The position numbers were made by a program, and so were the translations under genes. From NCBI GenBank assembly GCA_028703215.1, contig JAQVNH010000004.1, positions 1 through 19,439 of the forward strand: a stretch of DNA of 19,439 nucleotides, given 5' to 3'. The DNA is from Eubacteriales bacterium (GTDB lineage Bacteria; Bacillota; Clostridia; Acetivibrionales; STF1-152). The notes beneath the pieces are model-generated. The model was not told the DNA's origin. It was given only the letters and a program-made list of their open reading frames with translations, and did not search any database. Of this stretch, positions 7,725 to 14,973 are shown one piece after another. Position 1 is the first letter of the stretch. Every line of letters starts with the position of its first letter.

Positions 7725-8528
7725 TCAAAGCTTGTAATATTTAACTTGTTTGTTTTCGAAATAGGCAGCGTATTTGAATCCCGCATTACTGAGAGATTCG
7801 GCAAATTCGGGGAATCTATATCCGACCGCATCGCATCGATGCGCGTCAGAGCCAAGACAAACTATCTCGCCGCCAAGTTCTTTAAAACGTTTGTAAATAG
7901 AAATGTCGGGACTTATTATATTTCTGCCCGGGAAAGGGAAGTATGATTTGGTGTTTAATTCAAGGCCTTTATTATTTTTAGCGACATATTCAAGGATAGC
8001 ATCCAATATTGAGATATGATCATTATATCTTAATGTCCTATCATCATAATGAGGATATCTTGTTATATAATCTATGTGTCCCACAATATCAAGCTCATCA
8101 AAATGAGTTATCATATAATATACTTTTTCGAGGTATTTCCGATAGGCTTCATATTTGCTGATCCCTTCGTAATAATCCTGATGATATGGATCCATTCCAT
8201 CAATAACGTGTATCGAACCAATGATATAATCAAAATCATTTTTCAGGCAAACAGCTTTTGTGATGTCGATCGTATGAGGCTGGATGTCAACTTCGACGCC
8301 TTTAAGAACAATTATTCTTTTGCTGTATTTTTCTCTAAGGTATTTAATAAATGTATTCAATTTGCCAAAATCGAACGGTTCGTTCTCACCGGTCGCTATT
8401 TTGAAATATTCATAATGGTCGGTAAACCCTATGCCTTTCAAACCTATATCAATAGCTTTTATACAGGCTTCCTCGGGAAGCATTTTGCTGTCGAAGGACA
8501 ACTCTGAATGCAGGTGGCAGTCAAACAT
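7725..8528 (-). CDS. PHP-domain phosphatase, histidinol-phosphatase (HisK/HisJ) type
   Basis: A metal-dependent PHP-superfamily hydrolase of 267 residues, the length of Firmicute histidinol-phosphate phosphatases. Metal-site motifs run in order: DCHLHSE (H5, H7), FTDHYE (D37, H38), GVEVDI (E79), GSIHVID (H107), GHIDYITRY (H151) and LGSDAHR (D228, H230). The ATG at 8528 is preferred to the adjacent TTG at 8531, with AGGAG seven bases upstream on the - strand. It begins 10 bases after the LCP gene ends and is probably co-transcribed with it. No histidine genes are near. PHP enzymes of the CpsB/YwqE type are tyrosine phosphatases linked to capsule genes, but this protein reads more like the HisK branch. 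The substrate is uncertain. Confidence 0.85.
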   Translation of the reverse strand: MFDCHLHSELSFDSKMLPEEACIKAIDIGLKGIGFTDHYEYFKIATGENEPFDFGKLNTFIKYLREKYSKRIIVLKGVEVDIQPHTIDITKAVCLKNDFDYIIGSIHVIDGMDPYHQDYYEGISKYEAYRKYLEKVYYMITHFDELDIVGHIDYITRYPHYDDRTLRYNDHISILDAILEYVAKNNKGLELNTKSYFPFPGRNIISPDISIYKRFKELGGEIVCLGSDAHRCDAVGYRFPEFAESLSNAGFKYAAYFENKQVKYYKL

Positions 8529-8538
8529 CAATATTCTC

Positions 8539-9480
8539 CTATTCTGTGCCGGTTATCTCCTTAATAATGTCTGCGGTTCTTAATTTACTGCTTATGAAAA
8601 AGCTTTGCTCTCCTATATTCTGATCGGTGCCGGGCAGGGAATAGACGGCCAGATCAGAGGCTTCAAATCCGATCCCGTATTGAACAAGTTCAATGGCGTT
8701 TCCAATCGGTATATTCGTTTGAAGATTGTTATAAATAGTATTGATTATTTCGCTTAGCTTGGCAAAATAAAACAACTTTGCTTTTTGTTTTATCAATTCC
8801 GTTATAAAATTCTTTTGCGCCTCTATGCGCTTAATGTCCGAACCGTCGTAATATTTGAGCAATTCATCGGAAAACTCGTCATTGTTGGGTTTGCGAAACC
8901 TCAGATACAGCTCGGATCTATTACCGTCAAGATGCTGCAGTCCTTTATTGAAATGAATGTGCAGATTCTGCACCGGATCATCGTAGTGAAGATCGGCGGG
9001 GATGTTGATGTCCACGCCTCCGAGCATGTCAATTATTTCGCGAAATGTGCTTAAATTAAAGTATGCGTAATATTTGACCTCGATTTCCAAAAGATCCGAA
9101 ACGCATTTCAATATCTCATTTTTACCGTCGCTTCTCGCATAGACGGCATTGATTTTCGGTATCGTCATGCCTTCGATATCGACCTTGGTATCGCGCGGAA
9201 TCGAGATAAGACTTAGTTTTCCGGAACCTGTGTTGAAATTAGCCAGAATTATTGTGTCAGTATTTTCTTCCCATTTATCTCCGACAAGAAAAAGCACGTT
9301 AATAGACTCATGATCCGGTATAATAGTCTCTTTTCCGCTTACATAAGTGGATTCCGGTCTGTCAATAAATGCGAAGGTCGAGTTATCTGCATTGTAGGTC
9401 TTGAGAAGAAGCATCCCTATGATGAAGAGAAATATAGATATAAAAACAGTAATAACGAAATAGAATCTGCGCGAATTCAT
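8539..9480 (-). CDS. LytR-CpsA-Psr (LCP) family cell-wall polymer transferase
   Basis: LCP proteins attach undecaprenyl-linked polymers such as teichoic acid or capsule to peptidoglycan on the outer face of the membrane. Here a single N-terminal membrane anchor (residues about 6-27) is followed by the LCP domain. Visible are D75 in NTDTIIL, SIPRDTKV with R96 and D97, the conserved DMLGGVDI (151-158), LRFRK (193-197) and DIKRIEAQ with D215, R218 and Q222. These are the pyrophosphate- and lipid-contacting positions of the family. The 313 residues are typical. It has its own promoter at 9553-9581, with GAGG upstream of the ATG. No glycosyltransferase or teichoic acid gene is in the window, so the polymer is unknown. 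Confidence 0.93.
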   Translation of the reverse strand: MNSRRFYFVITVFISIFLFIIGMLLLKTYNADNSTFAFIDRPESTYVSGKETIIPDHESINVLFLVGDKWEENTDTIILANFNTGSGKLSLISIPRDTKVDIEGMTIPKINAVYARSDGKNEILKCVSDLLEIEVKYYAYFNLSTFREIIDMLGGVDINIPADLHYDDPVQNLHIHFNKGLQHLDGNRSELYLRFRKPNNDEFSDELLKYYDGSDIKRIEAQKNFITELIKQKAKLFYFAKLSEIINTIYNNLQTNIPIGNAIELVQYGIGFEASDLAVYSLPGTDQNIGEQSFFISSKLRTADIIKEITGTE

Positions 9481-9552
9481 CTACAGCATTACCTCATTTA
9501 GGTTTATCTTTGGCAAATGACCTGCGATCAAGTACCCAAAACACATCGTCTT

Positions 9553-9581
9553 ATTATATTTTATTTGCAAAAAAATGTAAA
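9553..9581 (-). promoter_or_regulatory. SigA-type promoter of the LCP gene
   Basis: On the - strand: TTTACA (9581-9576), a 17-base spacer, and TATAAT (9558-9553). It lies in the 113-base gap between the recombinase and the LCP gene, so the LCP-PHP pair is transcribed independently, with a leader of about 65 bases. Confidence 0.8.
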
Positions 9582-9593
9582 GAAATCTCATCT

Positions 9594-10571
9594 CTAATCG
9601 GGCTCGCCGGCTTTGAAATCCGAAATGGGATTGCTGTCGACTGCTTCTCTGAGCTGCTGCTTGTCGAGATGCGTATATATTTCTGTTGTTGATATGCTTT
9701 CATGTCCGAGAAGCTCCTGCAGGGCTCGAATATCGACATGTCCATGCTTGTACATAAGCGTTGCGGCAGTGTGGCGGAGCTTGTGGGCTGAATATTTGCG
9801 CGGATCCAGACCGGCTTCACGAATATACTTTTTAACAAGACTATGCACCATGCTGTTGCTTATCCTCTGTTTTCTGCTGCTTACAAACATGGCCTTTTTA
9901 TCCTTGACTCCATTTACGGGGCGGACCTTGAGGTATTCGGCTATGGCATCCAGGCATGCGGAATTCAGCGGTATTACCCTTTCTTTGTTGCCTTTCCCAA
10001 TTATTGTCAATTGATTATTCGAAATATCGTCAAGATCTATGCTGACAAGCTCTGAAAGCCGCATTCCACAGTTCAGGAACAAGGTTATTATCGCATAATC
10101 GCGTGCCGAGTATTTACCGTTTATAGCAGAAAGCAGGTTTTTGCTTTCGGTAATATTCAGATATCTGGGAAGACTTTTCAGGATCTTAGGCGATTCGAGT
10201 TCAGAAGCGGGATTTGTGTCAAGTACATTAAGCTTTGTAAATAAATAATTGAACAGCGATTTTAAGCTTGCGACTTTTCTGGCGCGTGAGCTGGCGATGT
10301 TTTCGCGGGAACGGCTTATAAAAGAAAGATACGAATATAAATCTGTTAAAGTGACTGTATTGATTTGTTCAAGAGAAATATCCGAAATATCTATGGCATC
10401 AAAATCGGTATCGGAGGGAATAAGTTTTTTGTGTATTTTATAAAAACGAAAGAAAACTCTGAGATCATAGAAATAAGATTTTATAGTATTTGGAGATTTA
10501 CCTTTGATGGTTTCAAGGTAAATAAAGAAGTCATTTAGGAACGGTGGAATGCTTTCAGTATAATCTTCCAT
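9594..10571 (-). CDS. XerC/XerD-like tyrosine recombinase
   Basis: A site-specific tyrosine recombinase of 325 residues with an N-terminal SAM-like core-binding domain (about 10-115) and a C-terminal catalytic domain (about 135-310). The catalytic set is complete: R171 in CGMRLSEL, the lysine loop GKGNKER (192-198), H263 and R266 in SAHKLRHTAAT, H290 in LGHESISTTEIYTH, and nucleophile Y299. It is about 25 residues longer than E. coli XerC/XerD because of an acidic insert (about 50-72) in the N-terminal domain. GAGGGG precedes the ATG. There are no excisionase, phage or cargo genes beside it, so it looks like a housekeeping Xer-type enzyme. A dif-like palindrome lies in its leader at 10586-10613, behind a good promoter at 10625-10653. 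Whether it is the dimer-resolution recombinase of the organism is an inference. Confidence 0.93.
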   Translation of the reverse strand: MEDYTESIPPFLNDFFIYLETIKGKSPNTIKSYFYDLRVFFRFYKIHKKLIPSDTDFDAIDISDISLEQINTVTLTDLYSYLSFISRSRENIASSRARKVASLKSLFNYLFTKLNVLDTNPASELESPKILKSLPRYLNITESKNLLSAINGKYSARDYAIITLFLNCGMRLSELVSIDLDDISNNQLTIIGKGNKERVIPLNSACLDAIAEYLKVRPVNGVKDKKAMFVSSRKQRISNSMVHSLVKKYIREAGLDPRKYSAHKLRHTAATLMYKHGHVDIRALQELLGHESISTTEIYTHLDKQQLREAVDSNPISDFKAGEPD

Positions 10572-10585
10572 TTTTCATCCCCTCA

Positions 10586-10613
10586 ATTCAACATAATTTT
10601 TATTATGTTGAAT
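10586..10613. other. dif-like 28-base palindromic site (11-6-11) in the recombinase leader
   Basis: Left half ATTCAACATAA (10586-10596), centre TTTTTA (10597-10602), right half TTATGTTGAAT (10603-10613). The two halves are exact inverted complements, and the perfect pairing extends to 12-base arms around a four-base centre. The layout is that of a Xer dif site. As recalled, the right half differs from the E. coli dif half TTATGTTAAAT at one base. Across all 28 bases the match to E. coli dif is 20, by eye. It lies 14 bases upstream of the start codon of the tyrosine recombinase and downstream of that gene's promoter. It could instead be an operator or a 5' hairpin. It is not followed by a T-run, so it is not a terminator. 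Confidence 0.6.
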
Positions 10614-10624
10614 AATATAAAAGT

Positions 10625-10653
10625 ATTTTAACACATACATTATATAATATCAA
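10625..10653 (-). promoter_or_regulatory. SigA-type promoter of the tyrosine recombinase
   Basis: On the - strand: TTGATA (10653-10648), a 17-base spacer, and TAAAAT (10630-10625), with an upstream TG that makes an extended -10. Transcription should start near 10618, so the palindrome at 10586-10613 begins about five bases into the transcript. That is a position where bound protein would block transcription. Confidence 0.72.
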
Positions 10654-10701
10654 GCATTATTCTGATAATACTGCCCCGTCGCCTGCTGTTTTAATCTATT
10701 G

Positions 10702-10717
10702 TATAATTTGTTATAAT
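10702..10717 (+). promoter_or_regulatory. -10-like sequences for the beta-propeller gene
   Basis: TATAAT occurs at 10702-10707 and again at 10712-10717. No strong -35 is present; TTTTAA at 10689-10694 has a 17-base spacer to the second. Start near 10724 would give a leader of about 35 bases to the ATG at 10758. Confidence 0.42.
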
Positions 10718-10757
10718 ACAAAGATATAAATTGAAACAAACAGAAAGGATAAAAATC

Positions 10758-12536
10758 ATGAAAAAGCGCAAATCTGACAAAAGGATCTTATTAAGGATCA
10801 CTCTCTTCATTTTAATTTCAATGTTTATTGTATTTTTTTTAATATGGGTATTTAAATATGGTTTGTTTGGAATTATAAAAAATACGACCGAAACTGATAT
10901 CACCTCAAAACCAACGATCACAACTACAACAACTTCATCGCCCCCCACCGAATCAGAAACGGCACCCACAACCACAGAACCTGTGCCCACTACTACTGAA
11001 GCTTTTACTGAAAAGCATGTTGTGGCGGAATGCCTTCCGGAAAACTTCAGCGGTTATTCATATCAGATAATATCCGGCGGAAATATTATTTCTGAATACG
11101 AACGTGAACACAAGATATATTTTGAGCCATCGGATGAATACACCTCGCTCAAAGGGATCACCGCATTCAGAGGAAATAATTACCGGGATACATCTCAGTA
11201 CGGATTATTGGATGATATAGAAGGAAAACTTGAAATCGCCTGGCAGAAAACAAACGGAAATATTATAGACAACACCGGCTATAACTGGACCGGCGTCGGC
11301 TGGACAGGCCAGGCCTCGATAGTTGAATGGGATGACGACCTAAAGCAAATGATGAATATTTTCGATGACAAAAAGCAAAAAGACGATTTGACTGAGGTAA
11401 TTTATGCGACTCTTGACGGGAAAATATATTTTTACGATCTGGAAGACGGCGAGCAGACAAGAACTCCTATAAACGTGGGATATCCTCATAAAGGAAGCGT
11501 AAGCATCGATCCCAGAGGCATTCCCCTTTTATATGCAGGTCAAGGCGTCGGTTCTATAAAATCGGGAGGAAAAATCGTTGACGGTCCTTTTGGATTCAGG
11601 ATATTCAGTCTGATAGATTCCAAGCAGCTTATGTTTATAAACGGATATGATTCCTATGCTTACAGAGCCTGGGCAGGATTTGACGGCAGCTCGATTGTCG
11701 ACGCTGAAACCGACACATTATTCCAGGTTGGTGAAAACGGAATATTATATGTTGTAAACCTCAATACACAATACGATCCCGTCGCGGGATCCATCTCCAT
11801 CGATCCCGAAACCATCCGTTTCAGGTACAAATCGCCTTATAATGCGAGGGTCGGCATAGAGTCCTCCCCTGTCGCATTCAGGAATTATCTTTATTTCGCC
11901 GATAACACAGGATTGCTTCAATGTATCGACGTAAACACGCTCAAACCGGTTTGGGTAAGGAATATCAGCGATGATACCGACAGCAGCCTCATGATCGAAG
12001 AAGTCGGCGTAAATGAAGCTTATGTCTATACTGCATGCGAAGTCGACTTGCAGGGTGCCGGCGGGAGCTCTTTTATCAGGAAAATCAATGCTTTCACCGG
12101 AGAACTGATTTGGGAATATCCGGTAAGATGCTATTTTAATGATTACTCCAACGGCGGAGCTCTTTCTGCGCCGGTTTTGGGCAAGAATGACATCGACGAT
12201 CTTGTTATCTTCAACATCGCAAAAGTAACAGAATACGGAAACGGCAACAGCGGCAGAATGATAGCGTTCGATCGAAAAACCGGAGAGGTCGTATGGAGTG
12301 TCGATCTTGATTTTTACTGCTGGAGTTCGCCTGTAGACATATATACAAAGAACGGCAAGTCCTATCTCCTGGTTTGCGATTCCGGCGGATACATGAGGCT
12401 TTTTGAAGGCATTTCAGGTAAGGAGATAAGTAAAATAAGCCTTGGAACAAATATGGAAGGCTCGCCTGTCGTATACAACGACATGGCGGTCATAGGCACA
12501 CGAGGCCAAATGATTTACGGGATACGAATAAGATAG
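10758..12536 (+). CDS. Membrane-anchored extracellular PQQ-like beta-propeller protein
   Basis: A 592-residue protein of unknown ligand. The ATG at 10758 has AAAGGA at 10744-10749; the in-frame TTG at 10731 is unlikely. A basic N-terminus (MKKRKSDKR) leads into one long hydrophobic segment (about residues 10-38). A Thr/Ser/Pro-rich linker of some 50 residues follows (about 42-95), as in surface proteins that span the wall. The remainder has repeated beta-propeller blade signatures: DGKIYFYDLEDG, LYVVNLNT, VNTLKPVWVRN, NAFTGELIWEYP, DRKTGEVVWSVD and GISGKEISKISL. These resemble PQQ-enzyme repeats but do not prove PQQ binding. A YNWTGVGWTGQASIVEW motif precedes the first blades. It is transcribed divergently from the recombinase and convergently with the GntR gene (19-base gap). 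Confidence 0.85.
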   Translation: MKKRKSDKRILLRITLFILISMFIVFFLIWVFKYGLFGIIKNTTETDITSKPTITTTTTSSPPTESETAPTTTEPVPTTTEAFTEKHVVAECLPENFSGYSYQIISGGNIISEYEREHKIYFEPSDEYTSLKGITAFRGNNYRDTSQYGLLDDIEGKLEIAWQKTNGNIIDNTGYNWTGVGWTGQASIVEWDDDLKQMMNIFDDKKQKDDLTEVIYATLDGKIYFYDLEDGEQTRTPINVGYPHKGSVSIDPRGIPLLYAGQGVGSIKSGGKIVDGPFGFRIFSLIDSKQLMFINGYDSYAYRAWAGFDGSSIVDAETDTLFQVGENGILYVVNLNTQYDPVAGSISIDPETIRFRYKSPYNARVGIESSPVAFRNYLYFADNTGLLQCIDVNTLKPVWVRNISDDTDSSLMIEEVGVNEAYVYTACEVDLQGAGGSSFIRKINAFTGELIWEYPVRCYFNDYSNGGALSAPVLGKNDIDDLVIFNIAKVTEYGNGNSGRMIAFDRKTGEVVWSVDLDFYCWSSPVDIYTKNGKSYLLVCDSGGYMRLFEGISGKEISKISLGTNMEGSPVVYNDMAVIGTRGQMIYGIRIR

Positions 12537-12555
12537 ATCGCGATTATAATAAGTG

Positions 12556-13299
12556 CTATTTGTTGTGCTCAAACATGAGCCTGCATTTTCCGGCTTTATA
12601 TTTTGATATCACGTATTCCACTACCTGCGAGCTTTTTGAGCTCAATACGTTTTCGATCCTTATAACAGGCTGCCCTATTTGCATCTTCAGATATTGGGCA
12701 TCGGTTTGATCCGAATAGGTCAGATCAAGAGTGCTTTTTGATCTGGAAGGCAAAAGCGGATACTTCCCCATCAGAATATCGTATGAAGGTTTTTTGTTCT
12801 TTACATCCTGAAGTATGTTGGGAAACAAGGACAAGGGAATGTATGATTTATTCAGCGATATCACCTCGCCGTTAGCTTTGGATGTAAAAATAAGCTCGGC
12901 AAATTCATTCTCCAATCCCTGACCTGATACTATATTGAATATTTCGTTCAGAAATTTTAATTTCTTATTGGAAACGACACCGGTCCTTATAAACTCCCGA
13001 TCACCCGGGACCTGGCTGTCCAAAATGGAATCAGTAAAGCCGTTGTAATTCTTTATTTCGATTACAGACTTCAATTTAGTCACAAATGTGCCCTTGCCCT
13101 TCATTCTGTAAAGAAGCCCGTTGTTCGTCAATTCATTGATTGCCTGTCTTACCGTGGGGCGGCTGATTTCAAATTCCTCGCAAAATTCCTGTTCGGAAGG
13201 GATTTTCGAATCCGGCGGATATTCCCCGTTTTCTATCTTTTCTGCTATCATTTGCTTTAACTGTGAATAAAGCGGAACATCACTGAATTTATTGATCAT
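12556..13299 (-). CDS. GntR family transcriptional regulator, HutC/UTRA subfamily
   Basis: A 247-residue regulator with an N-terminal winged helix (PLYSQLKQMI..., recognition helix in SEQEFCEEFEISRPTVRQAINEL, wing ending MKGKGTFV at about residue 73). A C-terminal UTRA-type effector domain follows (about 90-240, ending VVEYVISKYKAGKCRLMFE). UTRA domains bind small molecules, often sugar phosphates or amino-acid derivatives; the ligand here cannot be inferred. It has its own promoter (13347-13375), and an imperfect palindrome (13325-13338) sits just downstream of the predicted transcription start, so autoregulation is likely. No transporter or catabolic operon adjoins it, so its targets probably lie elsewhere. 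Confidence 0.93.
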   Translation of the reverse strand: MINKFSDVPLYSQLKQMIAEKIENGEYPPDSKIPSEQEFCEEFEISRPTVRQAINELTNNGLLYRMKGKGTFVTKLKSVIEIKNYNGFTDSILDSQVPGDREFIRTGVVSNKKLKFLNEIFNIVSGQGLENEFAELIFTSKANGEVISLNKSYIPLSLFPNILQDVKNKKPSYDILMGKYPLLPSRSKSTLDLTYSDQTDAQYLKMQIGQPVIRIENVLSSKSSQVVEYVISKYKAGKCRLMFEHNK

Positions 13300-13324
13300 T
13301 TCTGCACCTCGCGATAAATCATTA

Positions 13325-13338
13325 ACATGTAAACACGT
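13325..13338. promoter_or_regulatory. Candidate operator for the GntR regulator
   Basis: An imperfect palindrome, ACATGT-AA-ACACGT, lies one or two bases downstream of the predicted transcription start of the gntR promoter (13347-13375) and 25 bases before the ATG. Ten of fourteen positions are symmetric. Position and symmetry fit autorepression by a dimeric winged-helix protein. Confidence 0.45.
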
Positions 13339-13346
13339 CTTATCTA

Positions 13347-13375
13347 ATATTACATCAAAATATGACCGGATTCAA
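13347..13375 (-). promoter_or_regulatory. SigA-type promoter of the GntR gene
   Basis: On the - strand: TTGAAT (13375-13370), a 17-base spacer, and TAATAT (13352-13347). It lies in the 92-base gap after purB, so the regulator has its own promoter. Confidence 0.68.
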
Positions 13376-13391
13376 GAATTGTTTTGGTTCT

Positions 13392-14819
13392 CTAATAATC
13401 GATTTTAATTTCGGGAAGATCCTGACTGAAGCTTTTAATAAGAGGATCGATTTCATTTTGGATGTACTCTTCGACTTGCTCCGGAGCGCGACCCGTATAA
13501 TCCGCGGGATCAATTATTTTATCCAATTCCCCGCTCGAAAATCCAAATGCCTTATCGTTTGATATTCTGGCAAGCAAATCATTGTTTTGGCCTTCGACTT
13601 TTATGCGATGCGAAGCTTCCATGGAATGAACGCGTATCCTCTCGTGAAGCGCCTGCCTGTCCCCTCCCCTTTTTACAGCTTCCATCAGGATGTTTTCTGT
13701 TGCCATGAAAGGCAGTTCTTCATATACATGTTTTTCTATGATCTTAGGATATACGGTCATTCCGGAAGAGACTGCAATATACAAATTTAAAATCGCATCA
13801 ACCGCAAGGAATCCCTCGGAAATGCTTATTCTTCTGTTTGCAGAATCGTCAAGCGTTCTTTCGAGCCATTGCGCCGAAGCGGTCACAGCAGGATTCAAGG
13901 CGTCAGTGATCACATATCTTGCCAGCGAGCATATCCTTTCGCACTTCATCGGATTTCGCTTGTAAGCCATCGCGGATGAGCCGATCTGTTCTTTTCCGAA
14001 AGGCTCCTCTATCTCTTTGAGACCTTGAAGCAGACGCAAATCGTTTCCGAATTTATGAGCGCTCTGCGCAATTCCGCTGAGAACGTTCAGTATCCTGCTA
14101 TCATGTTTGCGTGAATATGTTTGTCCGGAAACTGATACAGTGCCTGTAAAGCCCATTTTTGAAGCAATAAGAGCATCCAGGCGTTTGACTTTGTCATGAT
14201 CTCCGTCAAACAATTCAAGAAAACTTGCCTGTGTGCCTGTAGTGCCCTTATTTCCCAGAAGCTTTATTGAGTCTGATATATAATTCAGATCATCAAAGTC
14301 TGTTTTGAGATCATTTATCCAAATACATGCTCTTTTGCCTACCGTAACAAGCTGAGCGGGCTGAAAATGAGTATAGCCAAGTGTCGGCATGGATCTGTAC
14401 TTGAGTGCGAATTCGGAAAGATTGCGAATAACAGCTAATATCTTCCCCTGTACCAGATGCAAGGCCTCGCGCATTATTATAAGATCTGCGTTATCTCCCA
14501 CAAAGCATGAAGTCGCACCCAGATGGATGATCCCTCTGGCCTGTGGACACTGTTCGCCGAAAGCAAAAACATGAGCCATTACATCATGCTTGACTTCTTT
14601 TTCTTTTGATTCGGCTGCCTCATAATTGATATCATCGCGAAATTTCTTCATTTGACTGATCTGCTCATCGGTTATGGCCAAGCCAAGCTGCTTTTCAGAT
14701 TCGGCCAGCGCTATCCACAGCTTTCTCCATGTGCGGAATTTCATGTCGGAGGAAAAGAGGTATTGCATTTCCTTGCTGGAATATCTGCTTTTAAAAGGGC
14801 TTTCATATGCGCTACTCAA
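13392..14819 (-). CDS. purB: Adenylosuccinate lyase
   Basis: Cleaves adenylosuccinate and SAICAR in purine synthesis, releasing fumarate. The 475 residues fit the longer ADSL type. Visible are KHDVMAHV (H78, D79), IHLGATSC, the catalytic-histidine motif GYTHFQPAQ (H151), and the superfamily signature GSSAMAYKRNP at residues 280-290 with the mobile catalytic serine loop. The start is a TTG at 14819 with AAGGAG nine bases upstream; no better in-frame ATG lies upstream. A TATAAT at 14879-14884 gives a leader of about 55 bases, too short for a purine riboswitch. It stands alone, away from other pur genes. Confidence 0.97.
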   Translation of the reverse strand: MSSAYESPFKSRYSSKEMQYLFSSDMKFRTWRKLWIALAESEKQLGLAITDEQISQMKKFRDDINYEAAESKEKEVKHDVMAHVFAFGEQCPQARGIIHLGATSCFVGDNADLIIMREALHLVQGKILAVIRNLSEFALKYRSMPTLGYTHFQPAQLVTVGKRACIWINDLKTDFDDLNYISDSIKLLGNKGTTGTQASFLELFDGDHDKVKRLDALIASKMGFTGTVSVSGQTYSRKHDSRILNVLSGIAQSAHKFGNDLRLLQGLKEIEEPFGKEQIGSSAMAYKRNPMKCERICSLARYVITDALNPAVTASAQWLERTLDDSANRRISISEGFLAVDAILNLYIAVSSGMTVYPKIIEKHVYEELPFMATENILMEAVKRGGDRQALHERIRVHSMEASHRIKVEGQNNDLLARISNDKAFGFSSGELDKIIDPADYTGRAPEQVEEYIQNEIDPLIKSFSQDLPEIKIDY

Positions 14820-14878
14820 TGGCGGCAGCTCCTTGGCTTTGTTTTTGACGCAATGTCATCTGCGAAATTTATGAAATA

Positions 14879-14884
14879 ATTATA
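14879..14884 (-). promoter_or_regulatory. Candidate -10 (TATAAT) for purB
   Basis: A perfect TATAAT on the - strand, about 60 bases before the TTG start. The -35 region is poor (TGGATT at 17 bases). It lies downstream of the hairpin at 14912-14935, which fits a separate purB transcript. Confidence 0.42.
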
Positions 14885-14911
14885 CACTTTCATTGCCATA
14901 AAATCCACAAG

Positions 14912-14935
14912 AAATGCCTGCAAAGACAGGCATTT
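14912..14935 (-). terminator. Hairpin after the aspartate aminotransferase gene
   Basis: A nine-base perfect stem, AAATGCCTG (14912-14920) with CAGGCATTT (14927-14935), and a six-base loop. On the - strand the stem ends in TTT followed by a broken T-rich stretch (CTTGTGGATTTT). It lies about 40 bases after the stop codon. A weak rho-independent terminator is the simplest reading. Confidence 0.55.
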
Positions 14936-14973
14936 GAATTAGCAAAGAATATGTTTGCCCTGCGCCGAGTAAA

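Noticed and set aside
8371..8386. CGAAC...GTTC resembling a Firmicute SOS box
   Set aside because: The spacing does not fit CGAAC-N4-GTTCG, and it lies within the PHP coding region away from any promoter.
8049..8507. A 152-codon open frame on the + strand
   Set aside because: Shadow of the PHP phosphatase gene, whose metal motifs are intact on the - strand.
9594..10571. Tyrosine recombinase as integrase of a mobile element
   Set aside because: No excisionase, phage, conjugation or cargo genes, no tRNA target, and no flanking direct repeats seen; neighbours are ordinary chromosomal genes.
10586..10613. Palindrome as a rho-independent terminator
   Set aside because: The stem is AT-rich and neither strand has a T-run after it; it lies downstream of a promoter and directly before a ribosome site.
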